A DNA stretch of 64,000 nucleotides, from the NCBI GenBank assembly GCA_003513765.1, contig DONT01000004.1:166451-230450 (forward strand), given 5' to 3'. A program made the translations under genes and the position numbers. A model generated the notes under the pieces. That model did no database searches and was not told where the DNA came from. It saw nothing but the letters and a program-made list of their open reading frames with translations. The stretch's first letter is position 1. Every line of letters starts with the position of its first letter. Below, piece by piece: positions 63,015-64,000 of this stretch. The stretch comes from Jeotgalicoccus sp. (GTDB lineage Bacteria; Bacillota; Bacilli; Staphylococcales; Salinicoccaceae).

Positions 63015-63150
63015 ACATAAACCCCCGATAAATGTTATACTAAGTGTATCAAAATATTAGACAGATTGAAGTTATTTGTTAAGAAAAAAACTTGACACTT
63101 TTTCTTTATAATTGTACAATATCTGTTGTGCTCATAAGAGGTGGAATTGT

Positions 63151-63669
63151 ATGAAATGGTCGCTTTCACAAATAAGAAAGTATGCCAGTGAGAAATTCAC
63201 TTTTAATGAAACTGTTCAGTTAGACACATTGTTTGATCGTGCGGACATACTTGCTGTAGAAGATATAAATATATATGGTGATATGTTTTTCGGACATCAT
63301 CGAGTAGATGTTGACTTGCATATATCGGCGGTTGTTAAGATGATCGACAGCCGGAGCGGTGATGCCGTTAGTCTGCCTCTCGAAATACAATCTGTCGAGG
63401 TGTTTGATGAAACACTTGAAGAAGACGAGGAAACAGATGATGACAACTTGCATCCGCTGGTCCATACACTGGACTTGGAACCTGTAGTCAGAGAACTGCT
63501 TATCGTTAACTTACCGACAGTTTATACTGAGAGTGACGAGCTACCCGGGTCATCAGGAGCAAGTGGTTGGACAGTAATGGATGAATCGGAAGCCAGCGGT
63601 AAAAAACCGGCTGTGGATCCGAGATTACAAAAACTAGAAGCTTTAAAGCTAAGCGATGAGGAGGAATAA
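63151..63669 (+). CDS. YceD/DUF177 family protein
   Basis: A 172-residue acidic protein of the DUF177 (YceD) family, which is genetically linked to rpmF and to 23S rRNA maturation in several bacteria. Start at ATG 63151 (MKWSLSQIRKY) after AAGAGGTGG; an in-frame TTG/ATG upstream is not convincing. The end is rich in Glu/Asp; a DPRLQKLEAL block lies near the C terminus. Two bases before rpmF. Confidence 0.88.
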   Translation: MKWSLSQIRKYASEKFTFNETVQLDTLFDRADILAVEDINIYGDMFFGHHRVDVDLHISAVVKMIDSRSGDAVSLPLEIQSVEVFDETLEEDEETDDDNLHPLVHTLDLEPVVRELLIVNLPTVYTESDELPGSSGASGWTVMDESEASGKKPAVDPRLQKLEALKLSDEEE

Positions 63670-63671
63670 CA

Positions 63672-63851
63672 ATGGCAGTACCTAAAAGAAGAACATCAAA
63701 AACACGTAAAAATAAACGTCGTTCACACATGAGACTTTCATTACCAGGAATGGTAGAATGCTCAAACTGCGGTGAAACTAAATTAGCTCACCGTGTATGT
63801 AAAGAGTGCGGAAGCTACAAAGGCGAAGAAGTCGTAGCAAGTGCTAACTAA
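63672..63851 (+). CDS. rpmF: Ribosomal protein L32 (zinc-binding form)
   Basis: A 59-residue basic protein, MAVPKRRTSKTRKNKRRSH at the start, with two Cys pairs CSNC and CKEC: the zinc-containing (C+) form of L32. GAGGAATAAC site; directly follows the DUF177 gene, the standard pair. Confidence 0.97.
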   Translation: MAVPKRRTSKTRKNKRRSHMRLSLPGMVECSNCGETKLAHRVCKECGSYKGEEVVASAN

Positions 63852-63864
63852 TTGCCTTAATAAG

Positions 63865-63912
63865 AAAACGGTCTGAAAATCTTATTACTAAGATTTTTTG
63901 GCCGTTTTTTTT
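63865..63912 (+). terminator. Terminator of rpmF
   Basis: AAACGGTC...GAAAATCTTA / TAAGATTTT...GGCCGTTT with T8. The remaining 88 bases of the window show no gene. Confidence 0.88.
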
Positions 63913-64000
63913 GTGGTGAGGATTATGATGTTGTGAAGTTGGGGGAGCGGATTTCATTGGGCTGGAAGGTTTGAACGTCTATGATTAACTTTCATAGGTC

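Noticed and set aside
1..64000. tRNA, rRNA, CRISPR array, IS element, prophage or toxin-antitoxin genes
   Set aside because: Looked for on both strands; no cloverleaf, repeat-spacer pattern, transposase or integrase sequence was recognised.
63913..64000. Start of another gene at the window end
   Set aside because: No start codon with a ribosome site or long open frame can be supported in the last 88 bases.

Overview
The window looks like a contiguous piece of chromosome from a low-to-moderate G+C member of the Staphylococcaceae or a close Bacillales relative. Evidence: the gene order largely follows the Staphylococcus aureus folD ... ptsHI-cydAB-ktrA ... rnjA-def-pdhABCD-potABCD-suhB-typA-ftsW-ctaAB ... 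ylbF-glpQ-rsmD-coaD-rpmF backbone; individual proteins (PurD, CtaA, TypA, Def) closely resemble the staphylococcal forms; Shine-Dalgarno sites are of Bacillus type. It is not a typical Staphylococcus, because it carries a complete caa3 cytochrome c oxidase operon (ctaCDEFG). A Jeotgalicoccus/Salinicoccus/Macrococcus-like genus is my inference. No tRNA, rRNA, CRISPR array, insertion sequence or phage gene was seen.

Layout. 1-5.4 kb: a 5'-truncated ORF, a DJ-1/PfpI protein, an Ig-like-domain protein, a cation/Ca2+ exchanger, folD, and an orphan purD (the purE-to-purH genes that separate these two in S. aureus are absent). 5.6-15 kb: a polytopic membrane protein overlapping hutG, a DUF697-like protein, ptsHI, a UMF1 transporter, cydAB and the K+ channel regulator ktrA. 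15-25 kb: acetamidase/formamidase, rnjA-rpoY, a hidden 31-codon basic gene with its own promoter and terminator, def, a YkyA-type lipoprotein, pdhABCD and a UPF0223 gene. 25-30 kb: potABCD and a DUF4064 membrane protein. 30-42.6 kb: a branched-chain amino acid block (BASS-type carrier, ilvD, a Leu T-box riboswitch, ilvB-ilvN-ilvC-leuABCD, a threonine dehydratase) lying where S. aureus has none. 42.7-50 kb: UPF0637, suhB, a frameshifted zinc-ribbon gene, ylaF-like, typA, ylaH-like, ylaN and ftsW. 50-58 kb: ctaA, divergent ctaB-ctaCDEF, ctaG and a DUF420 gene. 58-64 kb: yugN-like, ylbF, glpQ, ylbG, rsmD, coaD, tmcAL, DUF177 gene and rpmF.

How it works together: the genes describe central carbon flow (PTS, pyruvate dehydrogenase), pyruvate-derived Val/Leu/Ile synthesis, and a branched respiratory chain (bd quinol oxidase plus caa3 cytochrome oxidase with heme A synthesis and assembly). 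Three upstream regions (pdhA, the carrier-ilvD unit, and the ilvB leader) carry 15-bp sequences that match the CcpA cre consensus at every constrained position, which suggests these pyruvate-centred units are coordinately controlled by carbon status. Many genes are separated by clear rho-independent terminators, often bidirectional between convergent genes.

The most noteworthy unannotated signals are the 31-codon basic gene at 18.1 kb, an A AAA AAG slippery heptamer joining two ORFs at 44.5 kb, a possible AUU-started small gene at 50.1 kb in the place of pycA, and a TdcB-type threonine dehydratase without an ACT domain or a clear start codon at the end of the leu operon.
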